Below, piece after piece: positions 26,825 to 35,383 of a stretch of DNA of 64,000 nt. Origin of the DNA: Sarcina sp034439435 (GTDB lineage: Bacteria > Bacillota > Clostridia > Clostridiales > Clostridiaceae). Position 1 is the first letter of the stretch. Each line of letters starts with the position of its first letter. Position numbers and translations under genes: made by a program. The notes under the pieces are model-generated. The model was not told where the DNA came from and did not search any database. It saw only the letters and a program-made list of their open reading frames with translations. The stretch covers positions 496,001 to 560,000 of the forward strand of contig NZ_JAPCKJ010000003.1 in the NCBI RefSeq assembly GCF_034439435.1, in the 5' to 3' direction.

Positions 26825-26862
26825 AAAAAATCCTAACAATAACTTTAAGTTATCGTTAGGAT
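26825..26862 (-). terminator. Intrinsic terminator between the two pstS genes
   Basis: TATCCTAACGATAACTT pairs with AAGTTATTGTTAGGATT on the minus strand (one G-T pair), followed by TTTTTCTATTTTTTTTT. It ends the first pstS transcript before the second PHO box. Confidence 0.88.
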
Positions 26863-26888
26863 AAATGTATATTAAATATATAAGCGAA

Positions 26889-27722
26889 CTATTTAATTTT
26901 TATTAAGTGTTCTTTAGACACGATATCTTGCCCTTCTTCACTTAATATGAAATCTATAAAACTCTTACCTGATTCTGTTAAAGAATCTTCCTTGTAAACA
27001 ACTAAGAACGGTCTTGAAACTTTGTAAGATTTGTTTATAACATTTTCTGGTATTGCATCTACCCCATCAACTTTTAATGCACTTACAGTATCATCTACAT
27101 AACTAAATGATATGTATCCAATTGCATTCTCATTTCCTCCAACTAATGATTTTATGTTTCCTGAACCATCTGATATTTGAGAATTTACAGTTAGCTCTTC
27201 TGCCTTAAATCCTACTATCTCTTGGAAAGCATCTCTTGTTCCTGATCCATCTTCTCTTGAAACAACTACTATTGGTGCATCCTTCCCACCTACGTCTTTC
27301 CAATTTGTTATTTTGCCTGTATATATATCTTTTATTTGGGCTATAGTCAAATCCTTAACTGGATTATTTTTATTAGTTATTAATGCTATTCCATCATAAG
27401 CTATTTCTACTTCTTTAAGACCAGCTTGCTTTTCTTCTGGCTTAAGATCACGAGAAGCCATGCCTATTTGTGAAACTCCATCCATAGCATTTTTAATACC
27501 TGCTGATGAACCTATCTGATTTATTTCTATAGAAACATCAGGTTTTTTAGTTTTAAAAGCTTCAGCTTCAGCTTCCATAACTGGTCCTACAGAAGTTGAG
27601 CCTGATACGCTTACTACAACATTTGAAGATTTAGTTGCCCCACCTGAAGAAGTACATCCTATCATTGCTGTTGTACCTATAAATATAGTCCCTATAATTG
27701 CTATTAATCTCTTCTTAAACAT
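26889..27722 (-). CDS. pstS: Phosphate-binding lipoprotein PstS (first copy)
   Basis: 277 residues. ATG at 27722 is preferred (nine bases from GGAGGG); a TTG six bases upstream is only three bases from the SD. Lipobox MIGC at Cys23. Ligand motifs SGSTSVGPV and SREDGSGTRDAFQEIVGF match the second copy almost exactly, while the linker after the signal and the C-terminus differ. It is the first gene of the phosphate region but is isolated by a strong terminator, so it can be made in excess of the transporter. Its own PHO box lies 78 bases upstream. Confidence 0.94.
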   Translation of the reverse strand: MFKKRLIAIIGTIFIGTTAMIGCTSSGGATKSSNVVVSVSGSTSVGPVMEAEAEAFKTKKPDVSIEINQIGSSAGIKNAMDGVSQIGMASRDLKPEEKQAGLKEVEIAYDGIALITNKNNPVKDLTIAQIKDIYTGKITNWKDVGGKDAPIVVVSREDGSGTRDAFQEIVGFKAEELTVNSQISDGSGNIKSLVGGNENAIGYISFSYVDDTVSALKVDGVDAIPENVINKSYKVSRPFLVVYKEDSLTESGKSFIDFILSEEGQDIVSKEHLIKIK

Positions 27723-27799
27723 ATTCAATTTCCCTCCAAAATCTCAGTTAATATTGAGTACACTCTTATATTATCTTCTCAATGTTAAAAGGAAATTAT

Positions 27800-27821
27800 G
27801 CTAAAGTTAAGTCCATGTTAA
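27800..27821 (-). promoter_or_regulatory. PHO box upstream of the first pstS
   Basis: Minus strand: adjoining 11-base repeats TTAACATGGAC (27811-27821) and TTAACTTTAGC (27800-27810), followed about 25 bases later by an AT-rich -10 (GATAATATAAG). Confidence 0.62.
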
Positions 27822-27827
27822 TAAAAA

Positions 27828-27870
27828 AATAAAGGCTAAAATAGAATCCAAATCCATCTTAGCCTTTTAT
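27828..27870 (-). terminator. Terminator of the sulfatase-maturase transcript
   Basis: AAAGGCTAA (27831-27839) pairs with TTAGCCTTT (27859-27867); the minus strand continues into ATTTTTTTATT, 137 bases past the gene stop. Confidence 0.65.
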
Positions 27871-28006
27871 GTCTATAAACAATTAAAATAAAATTTATTA
27901 ATATATTCAGACATTCTCTTCATACTATTCATAAGTTTTATATTTTAATTGCTAATACTATTTACTATTATATAAAAATTAAATATATAATTTTTCAAAC
28001 TCTATA

Positions 28007-29119
28007 TTACTTTATCGTATTAGCTACGTTAATTAGTCTAGGTAATGCATATTCAAAGAACTCTTTATAACTTTGACAGTAGTAGTTTAGATTTAGTTCA
28101 GAATCTTCTTTTGAATCTCTATATCTTCTACATCCGCCTTTGCAAAGAGTAAACCACTTGCATTTTTGACATTCTTCATCTACCTTGAATGATGATTTTA
28201 TGAACTCATGATTCCTTTTTGTTTCAAATAGTTCTCTCATTGTCATTTCTTGTATGTTACCGAGTTTCCATTTATCTAAAACATAAAAATCACAAGGATA
28301 AACACTTCCATCACTTTCTACTACAAACTGACAAGTACATGCCCCATTCATCCCACAAGATGATGACTTTCTAAATATAATTGTTTCTAATAAGCTATCA
28401 AAATATCTGATACTAATCCTATGGCCTTTAATAAAATCATTATACCAATTATCAAATAACTCTTTTAAAAATTTAGTATAGTCTTGTATCTTAAGGGAAT
28501 ATTTATACTTTCCTTTTTCCTCATATAAAGGATCAAGACAATTTATAAATTGAATAAATCTAAAATCTTTTTCTTTAAAGTACTTATATACTTTGTTTGT
28601 ATGCTTAGCAGTGTTAGAAGTAACAACACATAATATATTAAATTTAACTTTATACTTTTTAAATAGCTCTGCTGTCTTTTCTACTTTATTAAAAGTATCT
28701 AACCCTAAACAATCTTTTCTATTTAAATTATGTATTTCTTTTGGACCATCAATAGATAATCCCACAAGAAAATTGTTTTCGCTTAAAAATTTTGCCCACT
28801 TTTCATCTATTAAAGTTCCATTTGTTTGTAAACTATTATATATTTTTAACTTCTTATGATTATACTTTTTCTGAAACTCAATTAACTTTTCAAAAAATTC
28901 TAGTCCTGCTAAGGTAGGCTCTCCTCCTTGAAAAGCAAAACTACAATGCTCATCAGCTTCATTTAAAACTTTCTTGACCATATTTTCTAAAACTTCATCT
29001 CTCATAACTCCATAGCTTTTAACATTTCTATTGTCACTTAAAGAATGATAAAAACAATAAGTGCATTTTAAATTACATCCACTTGAAGCTGGCTTAATAA
29101 GCAAACTTAATGGTGGCAT
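28007..29119 (-). CDS. Anaerobic sulfatase-maturating enzyme (radical SAM/SPASM)
   Basis: 370 residues. The radical-SAM cluster is Cys15/19/22 (GCNLKCTYC). The SPASM-type C-terminal part supplies two more 4Fe-4S clusters through Cys255, 261, 276, 317, 320, 326, 330 and 348, with Asp277 next to Cys276 as the likely catalytic base. These positions match those I recall for the C. perfringens anSME of known structure. It converts a cysteine or serine of sulfatases into formylglycine, the residue they need for activity, in the cytoplasm before export. No sulfatase gene is in the window, so it acts in trans. SD GGGGGAA; monocistronic. Confidence 0.95.
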   Translation of the reverse strand: MPPLSLLIKPASSGCNLKCTYCFYHSLSDNRNVKSYGVMRDEVLENMVKKVLNEADEHCSFAFQGGEPTLAGLEFFEKLIEFQKKYNHKKLKIYNSLQTNGTLIDEKWAKFLSENNFLVGLSIDGPKEIHNLNRKDCLGLDTFNKVEKTAELFKKYKVKFNILCVVTSNTAKHTNKVYKYFKEKDFRFIQFINCLDPLYEEKGKYKYSLKIQDYTKFLKELFDNWYNDFIKGHRISIRYFDSLLETIIFRKSSSCGMNGACTCQFVVESDGSVYPCDFYVLDKWKLGNIQEMTMRELFETKRNHEFIKSSFKVDEECQKCKWFTLCKGGCRRYRDSKEDSELNLNYYCQSYKEFFEYALPRLINVANTIK

Positions 29120-29440
29120 ACCAATTCCCCCTTTTATTTTTACTAAATAATTTAAACAATCTATTAATCCTCAAAATGAATCTTATAAAAACTCCTTTGA
29201 ATAAAGTTTATCATATATATAATCTAAGATATTTTAATAATTGGTTATAATTTCGTTCTAATATAACTCGTATATACTTAAACAAAAATAGCTTAATCTA
29301 AAATTTCTAATTATATTGAAAATTTCTATCTAGCTAAGTTATTAGAACTTAATTTATTACTTTTTATATCTAACTCCTATAATAAACTCTATAAAAAAAT
29401 TCATCATATATAAAACTGATATTTGAATGAATTTGTCCTT
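29120..29440. other. AT-rich intergenic region upstream of anSME
   Basis: About 320 bases with no reading frame carrying an SD; presumably holds the anSME promoter but no clear -35/-10 pair stands out. Confidence 0.5.
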
Positions 29441-29484
29441 AAGAAGTTTTTTTCTAAATGGAGCACCTTTTCACTTCGTTCAAA

Positions 29485-29529
29485 TGTGTAAGTTCAATGT
29501 ACAAAATTAAAAATTTGAACTTTCACTTA
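29485..29529. repeat. 45-base dispersed repeat, copy 1
   Basis: About 80% identical to 53629-53673. The element contains AAGTTCAA (29490-29497) and TTGAACTT (29515-29522), so it can fold into an 8-bp hairpin. It lies inside the structured 29.45-29.82 kb stretch. Confidence 0.6.
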
Positions 29530-29588
29530 AAGCGAATCAAGCTTTTCAGCTTTAGATAAACTTAAGATCTATTTTCTTAATAAACAAT

Positions 29589-29816
29589 AAAAAGCTCCAT
29601 AAAGAAAGTTCGCTAGATATAAGCGAAGTAATACTTGCATAAGTGACTAGAATTTCATTTATTCTGTAATAAATATAATGTTAAAAATCTGAGACTGTTT
29701 GACCATCGGGGGTTTCGAAGCCTTAGTTATATTTATGGAAGAATGAATAGAAATTCTTCACGAAATTCAACAATTACTAAGCTATATCTAGCGAACTTTT
29801 ACTTAATAGAGCTTTT
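29589..29816. repeat. Inverted-repeat-bounded element or structured RNA candidate next to trpS
   Basis: AAAGTTCGCTAGATATA (29605-29621) is mirrored by TATATCTAGCGAACTTT (29783-29799), a 17-bp perfect inverted repeat. Outside it AAAAGCTC and GAGCTTTT pair too. The roughly 160-base interior has a GC-richer core (GACCATCGGGGGTTTCGAAG, 29700-29719), very unusual for this genome. Read on the minus strand, straight after the trpS stop, the outer stem ends in GAGCTTTTTATTGTTT, like a terminator closing a folded RNA. No protein frame is visible. It could also be a small non-autonomous mobile element. Confidence 0.5.
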
Positions 29817-30815
29817 CTATCTTGGAATTAATCCTATTTTCTTTTGCATTTTTCTAAGAGTTTTCATTGCAACATAGTTTGCTTTTTCTGCACCTTTTTT
29901 GTATATTTCCTCTAAAGCTTTCTTATCTCCTAATAAAGCTTTAACTTTTTCTTGAACTGGTGCTAGCTCTTCAACTATTGCCTCTCCAACATCCTTTTTA
30001 AAATCAGCATATCCTTTTCCATTATACATTTCAACAACCTCTTCTGGAGTATATCCTTTTATAGCACAAAGAATATTTATTAAGTTTTTAACTCCTGGTT
30101 GTTCATCAGTATAATTTACAACTCCAATGCTATCTGTTACAGCTCTTGAAATTTTCTTTCTTATAACATTAGGTTCATCCATTATTAATATGAAACCATT
30201 TGGATTAGCATCTGATTTAGACATTTTCTTACTTGGATCTTGTAAATCCATTATTTTTGCTCCCTCTTTTGGAACATATCCTTCTGGTATAGTAAATGTT
30301 GGGCTATAAGTATTATTAAATCTAGTAGCTATATCTCTAGCAAGTTCTAAATGTTGCATTTGATCCTTTCCAACTGGAACAAGGTCAGCATTATATAAAA
30401 GTATGTCTGCAGCCATAAGAACTGGATAGTTAAATAATCCTGCTCCTATTGAATCTCCCATTTTCTTTGATTTATCTTTATATTGAGTCATCCTGTTTAA
30501 TTCACCCATGTATGAATTGCATGTTAAAAGCCATGAAGCTTCCGAATGAGCTGGTACATGTGATTGAATAAATAAAGTATTTTCTTCTGGATTTATACCT
30601 GAAGCTATATATATAGCTAAAACCTCTAAAGTTCTTCTTCTTAAGTCAGCTGGCAATTGTTTTACTGTTATTGCATGTAAGTCAACAACACAGAAATAGC
30701 AATCATATTCCTCTTGTAACTTAGTCCAATTTTTTATTGCTCCTAAGTAATTTCCTAATGTCAAATCTCCTGATGGTTTTATTCCACTAAAAATAACTTT
30801 TTTCTTATCTTCCAT
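29817..30815 (-). CDS. trpS: Tryptophanyl-tRNA synthetase
   Basis: 332 residues, normal bacterial size. The class I HIGH-like motif is in SGIKPSGDLTLGNYLGAI and the KMSKS loop is KKMSKSDAN. It charges tRNA-Trp. Start: the ATG at 30815 has no good adjacent SD; instead a strong AGGAGG lies 53-58 bases upstream, separated by a hairpin (see 30822-30874). A T-box with a UGG specifier precedes the gene, so low tryptophan should raise expression. Confidence 0.96.
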   Translation of the reverse strand: MEDKKKVIFSGIKPSGDLTLGNYLGAIKNWTKLQEEYDCYFCVVDLHAITVKQLPADLRRRTLEVLAIYIASGINPEENTLFIQSHVPAHSEASWLLTCNSYMGELNRMTQYKDKSKKMGDSIGAGLFNYPVLMAADILLYNADLVPVGKDQMQHLELARDIATRFNNTYSPTFTIPEGYVPKEGAKIMDLQDPSKKMSKSDANPNGFILIMDEPNVIRKKISRAVTDSIGVVNYTDEQPGVKNLINILCAIKGYTPEEVVEMYNGKGYADFKKDVGEAIVEELAPVQEKVKALLGDKKALEEIYKKGAEKANYVAMKTLRKMQKKIGLIPR

Positions 30816-30821
30816 TATGAC

Positions 30822-30874
30822 TCTGTCTTTTCACTAAAATTATATAATTGTATGAAGAGACAGATACACCTCCT
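30822..30874 (-). promoter_or_regulatory. SD separated from the trpS start codon by a hairpin
   Basis: Minus strand: AGGAGGTG (30867-30874), four bases later TCTGTCTCTTC (30854-30864), a 21-base loop, then GAAAAGACAGA (30822-30832), which pairs with the first arm at 10 of 11 positions, and six bases later the ATG. When folded, the SD is about 10 bases from the ATG. Confidence 0.55.
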
Positions 30875-31002
30875 TTATTTTAATTACTATATTATAAAAA
30901 TTAACTTGTTTTTCTTAAGTAGCTTTCTTAATTAAATTCATGTCATTTAAAAATCTTGAACTTTAAATGTCTCATCTTATTTATTAACTAAGAAATAAAA
31001 AA

Positions 31003-31232
31003 GTCCTATAAGTCATTAAAACTTATAGGACGAATATATCGCGGTACCACCTAATATTACAAAGATAAAATCTTTGTATCTCTACCCTGTAACGTAAGGA
31101 TTACGGTTTAGAATACTAAAAATTCCTCTAAACATCTCAAAGATCCATTCAACCTAATCATAACTATCATACTCTCAGCAATATATGATTCTCTGTAAGT
31201 CTGCTTTTAAGCTTACTAATTCTTTTCATAGA
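31003..31232 (-). promoter_or_regulatory. Tryptophan T-box leader of trpS
   Basis: The T-box core AGGTGGTACCGCG is at 31040-31052 on the minus strand. The terminator stem GTCCTATAAGT / ACTTATAGGAC (31003-31031) with a T run follows, and stem I lies upstream to about 31232. A UGG tryptophan codon at 31145-31147 is in the expected specifier position. Uncharged tRNA-Trp should stabilise the antiterminator and let transcription reach trpS 190 bases further on. Confidence 0.9.
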
Positions 31233-31661
31233 TATTTTATATTAACTTTAATGTTATTTTATCATTTTTTTACTTTTAGTCAAGAATATTTATTTTTTCA
31301 ATTATTGATAAGTTAAAAATTATATATGTTTATCTTTAAATCACATTAACACTAATTCAATGTTTTCTTTATTTTTTTATTAAATTATCAAATTTATAAT
31401 CTTTTTATTTTATTTATAAAATATTTTTATTGATTTTATTTAACATTATGATAATATATTATTATAACTTTTATAAATAAAATTAAAAATCACATGAATA
31501 ATAATAATGTAAATAAAGTAAAAAATATTGTTATAGAATCAAATTATATTTACTCATTTCTCATAAATTTTAAAAATTTCTATATAAACAATCTTAAACA
31601 AAGAACATTTTATGAGTTAAATATTTTATTGATTTGATTTTACAGAAAGATGAGGTGTGTT
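31233..31661. other. Divergent intergenic region between the trpS T-box and brnQ
   Basis: About 430 bases, above 80% A+T. Must hold both divergent promoters, but the composition makes -35/-10 matches uninformative. A partly palindromic AAATTTTAAAAATTT near 31566-31580 is weakly CodY-like, not enough for a call. Confidence 0.45.
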
Positions 31662-32936
31662 ATGAATAACAAAAGATCAGATTTTTTAGTAATCGGCTTT
31701 GCATTATTTTCAATGTTTTTAGGTGCTGGTAACCTTATTTTCCCACCTTTTTTAGGAAGAAATTTAGGACCTGACTACTATTTAGGTATTATAGGATTTA
31801 TAATAACTGGTGTTGGTGTTCCTCTACTTGGAATACTATCTTCAATGAGAGTTAACGGAAGATTTGAATTATTCGGAGATAAAGTTGGTAAGAAGTTCTC
31901 ATTAATATATTCAATAGCATTGTTTATACTTATAGGACCATTATTAGCTATACCAAGAACAGCGGCTACTACATATGAATTGGCTTTTGCGCCTAACTTC
32001 CCTAACATAAATTACTTTGCAATAATAGTTGCTTATTTCTTAATAAACTTAATATTTGTATTAAAACCATCAAAGGTTATTGATGTTTTAGGTAAATTTT
32101 TAACACCTATATTATTAGCTATACTATTCTTCTTAATAGCTAAAGGTGTACTTAATCCTATAGATGCCTTAACTACATCATATACTCCAGATGCACTTCC
32201 AGTATCATTACTTGAAGGATATCAAACAATGGATGCTATTGCAGCTGTAATATTCTCTTCAATAATATTAGGTTCAATAAAATCTAAAGGATATACTGGA
32301 AAAGCAAGCTTTAAAATACTTATTAAAGCTGCAGCTATTGCAATCGGTGGGTTAGCAATAATTTACGGTGGATTAATATTCTTAGGTGCTCACACTGGGA
32401 ACCAAGCTTTAGATTTATCAAAATCTCAATTATTACTTTTTATTGCTGAGAGTATTCTAGGACATGCAGGTGCAATATTAATCGGAATATCAATGGCATT
32501 AGCTTGCTTAACAACATCAATAGGATTACTTTCTGCTGGTGGAAGCTTCTTTGAAAGAGTTTCTAATGGTAAACTACCTTATAAATTTAATGTTATTTTA
32601 ATGACTGTAACAAGTATACTAGTTGCCAGCATGGGATTAGATAAAATAATATCTTTATCAGGTACTTTACTTGGTATTATATACCCAGTAACAATAGTTC
32701 TTATATTATTAAACTTATTCCATAAGAGAATAACTAATCCACTTACTCATAAAGTTACTGTATATGTTACTTTAGTATTTAGTATATTAATAACATTAGC
32801 TGGTTTTATGCCTGGATTAGAAAACTTAGTTTCTCTACTTCCACTATACTCTAAGGGATTTGGTTGGTTATTACCTGCATTAGTAGGATTTATAATACCT
32901 AGCATTATTCCTAGCAGAAGAACTGCTACAGCTTAA
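31662..32936 (+). CDS. brnQ: Branched-chain amino acid transporter BrnQ
   Basis: 424 residues; ATG at 31662, four bases after GAGGTG (an ATG 12 bases earlier overlaps the SD). About twelve membrane helices. Family motifs: FALFSMFLGAGNLIFPPFLG at the N-terminus, GPLLAIPRTAATTYE, and ACLTTSIGLLSAGGSFFE. It takes up leucine, isoleucine and valine with a cation. Monocistronic, ending in a strong hairpin. Confidence 0.95.
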   Translation: MNNKRSDFLVIGFALFSMFLGAGNLIFPPFLGRNLGPDYYLGIIGFIITGVGVPLLGILSSMRVNGRFELFGDKVGKKFSLIYSIALFILIGPLLAIPRTAATTYELAFAPNFPNINYFAIIVAYFLINLIFVLKPSKVIDVLGKFLTPILLAILFFLIAKGVLNPIDALTTSYTPDALPVSLLEGYQTMDAIAAVIFSSIILGSIKSKGYTGKASFKILIKAAAIAIGGLAIIYGGLIFLGAHTGNQALDLSKSQLLLFIAESILGHAGAILIGISMALACLTTSIGLLSAGGSFFERVSNGKLPYKFNVILMTVTSILVASMGLDKIISLSGTLLGIIYPVTIVLILLNLFHKRITNPLTHKVTVYVTLVFSILITLAGFMPGLENLVSLLPLYSKGFGWLLPALVGFIIPSIIPSRRTATA

Positions 32937-32950
32937 AATATAAAAATTAT

Positions 32951-32993
32951 AAAAACAAAAGAAATTAATGTATAAAATTTCTTTTGTTTTTTT
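32951..32993 (+). terminator. Intrinsic terminator after brnQ
   Basis: AAAACAAAAGAAATT pairs with AATTTCTTTTGTTTT, followed by a T run. Confidence 0.85.
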
Positions 32994-33243
32994 ATTTGGC
33001 TAATTAAAATAATCACTCATTTAAAACAGAGCTTTTTATTTATTATTGTACTTTTAAATTAATGTCGATTTTTAATTTTTGATTAGTATATTTAAACATA
33101 ATTTTAATACTTTTCTATTTAATATTTTTATAAATAAATAGAATTATTTTATCAAAATTTCAACAATTTTATCCATAACTTTACAACTTATATAATAGAA
33201 TGCTACAATTGTTTTGTAATTTAAAAAAGGGAGGATGCTTACA

Positions 33244-34248
33244 TTGGCAAGAAATAATAATAAAAAAGGGAAATCCAAAAAGCCCGCTAAAAATCGTAAG
33301 TTAATAATAACACTTTCGATTATTGGTCTTTTGATAGTGGGTTTAGTAGGTGGAGCTGCTACCTATGGCTTAACGATGCTTAACAAAATGAATAAAGTTG
33401 ATTTAAACGAAGAAAATTTAGGAATTAATAAGGATATTGATGAAAAGCTTTCTAAATATGATGGAATAACAAACATAGCCTTATTTGGAGTTGATGCTAC
33501 TGAAGGAAATACTGGCAGATCTGATGCTATAATGATTGCTACAATTGATAAAGTACATAAAAAACTTAAATTAACTTCAATAATGAGAGATTCTTATGTA
33601 GAAATTCAAGGACATGGAAAAGATAAAATAAACCATGCTTATGCTTTTGGTGGTCATGAGTTAGCTTTAAAAACTTTAAATGAAAACTTTGATTTAAATA
33701 TTAAAGATTTTGCTACAGTTAACTTCTCATCATTACCTAAAATAATAGATGCTGTTGGTGGAATCGAGTTAGATATAAGATCTGATGAACTTCAATATAT
33801 AAATAATTATATAAATGAACTTAATACTTTAAATAAAACAAATTCACCTAATATAACTTCAGCTGGTACTCAGCATGTAGATGGAACTCAAGCATTAGCT
33901 TACTGTAGAATAAGATATACTTCTGGTGGAGATGGAGAAAGAACTGAAAGACAAAGAATAGTTTTAAGTAAACTATTTGAAAAATTCACTAAAGTTTCTC
34001 CAACTAAATATCCATCGATATTAAATGAACTTATGCCTATGGTAACTACTAACCTTTCATCTAGTGATATTTTAAGTCTTGCAACAACTGTTGCTTCTAT
34101 GGGAGGATCTGGCTTAGAACAAGAAAGATTCCCTAAAGATAATTATTCAAAGGGTGAGATGATAAAAGGAGTTTATTACTTAACTTTTGACAAAGATGCT
34201 ACAGTTAAGCAAATACATGATTATATCTTTGAAGATATAAAAAGCTAA
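33244..34248 (+). CDS. LytR-CpsA-Psr (LCP) family cell-wall polymer ligase
   Basis: 334 residues if the TTG at 33244 is used, nine bases after GGGAGG; the ATG at 33235 directly abuts the SD. A basic N-terminus leads into one membrane segment (residues ~20-43), then an extracytoplasmic LCP domain: NIALFGVDATEGNTGRSDAIMIATID, TSIMRDSYVEI, KINHAYAFGG, and YCRIRYTSGGDGERTERQRIV. The conserved arginines and aspartates bind a polyprenyl pyrophosphate. LCP enzymes attach teichoic acids or capsular polymers to peptidoglycan; the surface-polysaccharide genes downstream make such a substrate plausible. Confidence 0.92.
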   Translation: MARNNNKKGKSKKPAKNRKLIITLSIIGLLIVGLVGGAATYGLTMLNKMNKVDLNEENLGINKDIDEKLSKYDGITNIALFGVDATEGNTGRSDAIMIATIDKVHKKLKLTSIMRDSYVEIQGHGKDKINHAYAFGGHELALKTLNENFDLNIKDFATVNFSSLPKIIDAVGGIELDIRSDELQYINNYINELNTLNKTNSPNITSAGTQHVDGTQALAYCRIRYTSGGDGERTERQRIVLSKLFEKFTKVSPTKYPSILNELMPMVTTNLSSSDILSLATTVASMGGSGLEQERFPKDNYSKGEMIKGVYYLTFDKDATVKQIHDYIFEDIKS

Positions 34249-34256
34249 TAAAAAAT

Positions 34257-34293
34257 AAACATTAGCTTTGTATTATATACAAAGCTAATGTTC
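34257..34293 (+). terminator. Hairpin after the LCP gene
   Basis: AACATTAGCTTTGTAT (34258-34273) and ATACAAAGCTAATGTT (34277-34292) form a 16-bp perfect stem. The T run is poor, so it may act with another factor or stabilise the mRNA end. Confidence 0.65.
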
Positions 34294-34411
34294 TAAAATA
34301 ATAGATAGTTTTACCTTTGTATCAAACTACCTAATTTCCACAAATGGCATAAGATAACTTATATTCTTGTTAATATCTATATAATTACTTTAATCATTAT
34401 AGTAATTAATT

Positions 34412-35308
34412 TTATTTGCTTTTGGAGTTTAAATAATTAAAAACATCAGTTACTATATCTTTATCCACAGTAGAACTAAATTTTCTTGCAAATAGTCTAC
34501 CAGAACCTATTAATTCATTAAAATCTTCTTTTCTAAATACGTAAGGATTTCCTCTCTTCCAATCTATATATCTCATACAAGATTTATAATTGTTTTCTCC
34601 TTTTAAATAGACATTCTCATAAAAACTTGAATTATAAACTATAGTTTGTAAAAACAATTCATCTGAACATGTAGAAAACTTAAAACTTTTCTTTGCCCAT
34701 TCTTCTTTACTAACAACATATTGAGCTAAATCATCTGTAATACTAAACCATTGTGCACCAAAAGAAATTTTAATGTTATCATCCCATTTTCTTTCAAACT
34801 TAGTTGCTTTTTGTATCCTACCAATTACTTTATTAAAATTTCTTATCCCATATCCAAGTAATTTATTTGATGACTTGTAATATTTCATAAAGTGATAATT
34901 TTTCACTCTATTTTCAACAGATTTTGCTTCTTCATCACTACAAAAATGTATAAATTCTTTTCCTTTATTTTCTTCAAAAAATTCATGTATTTCATCTTGA
35001 GTTTTTAGGGGTAAATCTACTCCTGAAATTAAATGATAATATGAATATCCCTTTTTAGTTGCTGCTTTTAATAAAACTAATTCACATTCAACTTGAGTTG
35101 GTGCTCCCCATCTAACATCTTTTCTTTCAACGAACTCTATATTAGAATTTTTAACTAAATTTTTGAAATAATCAAATGGAAAATCCTTAACCTTTTTATC
35201 TATATGTAAATATAGATCATTTCTTTCATCATCTAATAATCTAATCAACTTTTCTAAAATTTCAAATTCATTATGTGCAATAATCATATATGCATGTTTT
35301 TTTTTCAT
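34412..35308 (-). CDS. GT14-like (core-2/I-branching type) glycosyltransferase
   Basis: 298 residues. The start HAYMIIAHNEFEILEKLIRLLDDERNDLYLHIDKK and the middle YHLISGVDLPLKTQDEIHEFFE fit the branching-enzyme (GT14) domain. The later INSFGAQWFSITDDLAQYVV-like stretch and TCSDELFLQTI supply the family acceptor and catalytic acid region. It is cytoplasmic and would transfer a sugar, probably N-acetylglucosamine or xylose type, to a glycan precursor. It precedes the polysaccharide genes in position but has its own SD (GGAGG), and lies downstream of the large autolysin gene on the same strand behind a terminator. Confidence 0.82.
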   Translation of the reverse strand: MKKKHAYMIIAHNEFEILEKLIRLLDDERNDLYLHIDKKVKDFPFDYFKNLVKNSNIEFVERKDVRWGAPTQVECELVLLKAATKKGYSYYHLISGVDLPLKTQDEIHEFFEENKGKEFIHFCSDEEAKSVENRVKNYHFMKYYKSSNKLLGYGIRNFNKVIGRIQKATKFERKWDDNIKISFGAQWFSITDDLAQYVVSKEEWAKKSFKFSTCSDELFLQTIVYNSSFYENVYLKGENNYKSCMRYIDWKRGNPYVFRKEDFNELIGSGRLFARKFSSTVDKDIVTDVFNYLNSKSK

Positions 35309-35333
35309 TCGTCTTCCTCCATAAACCTAAAAT

Positions 35334-35367
35334 ATTACTAGGAATACGAAATATATTCCTAGTAATA
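35334..35367 (-). terminator. Terminator after the large autolysin gene
   Basis: ATTACTAGGAATA pairs with TATTCCTAGTAAT around CGAAATA; the minus strand continues TTTTAGG. Confidence 0.75.
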
Positions 35368-35383
35368 TCCAAATTTCAATTTA

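Noticed and set aside
26825..26862. Hairpin as an operator for pst
   Set aside because: It is immediately followed on the minus strand by long T runs and lies just after the pstS stop, so terminator is the simpler reading.
29589..29816. Insertion sequence
   Set aside because: No transposase frame between the inverted repeats and no evident target duplication; kept only as a structured or mini-element.
31560..31585. CodY-like box upstream of brnQ
   Set aside because: AATTTTAAAAATTT only loosely fits the CodY consensus, and such matches are common in DNA of this composition.
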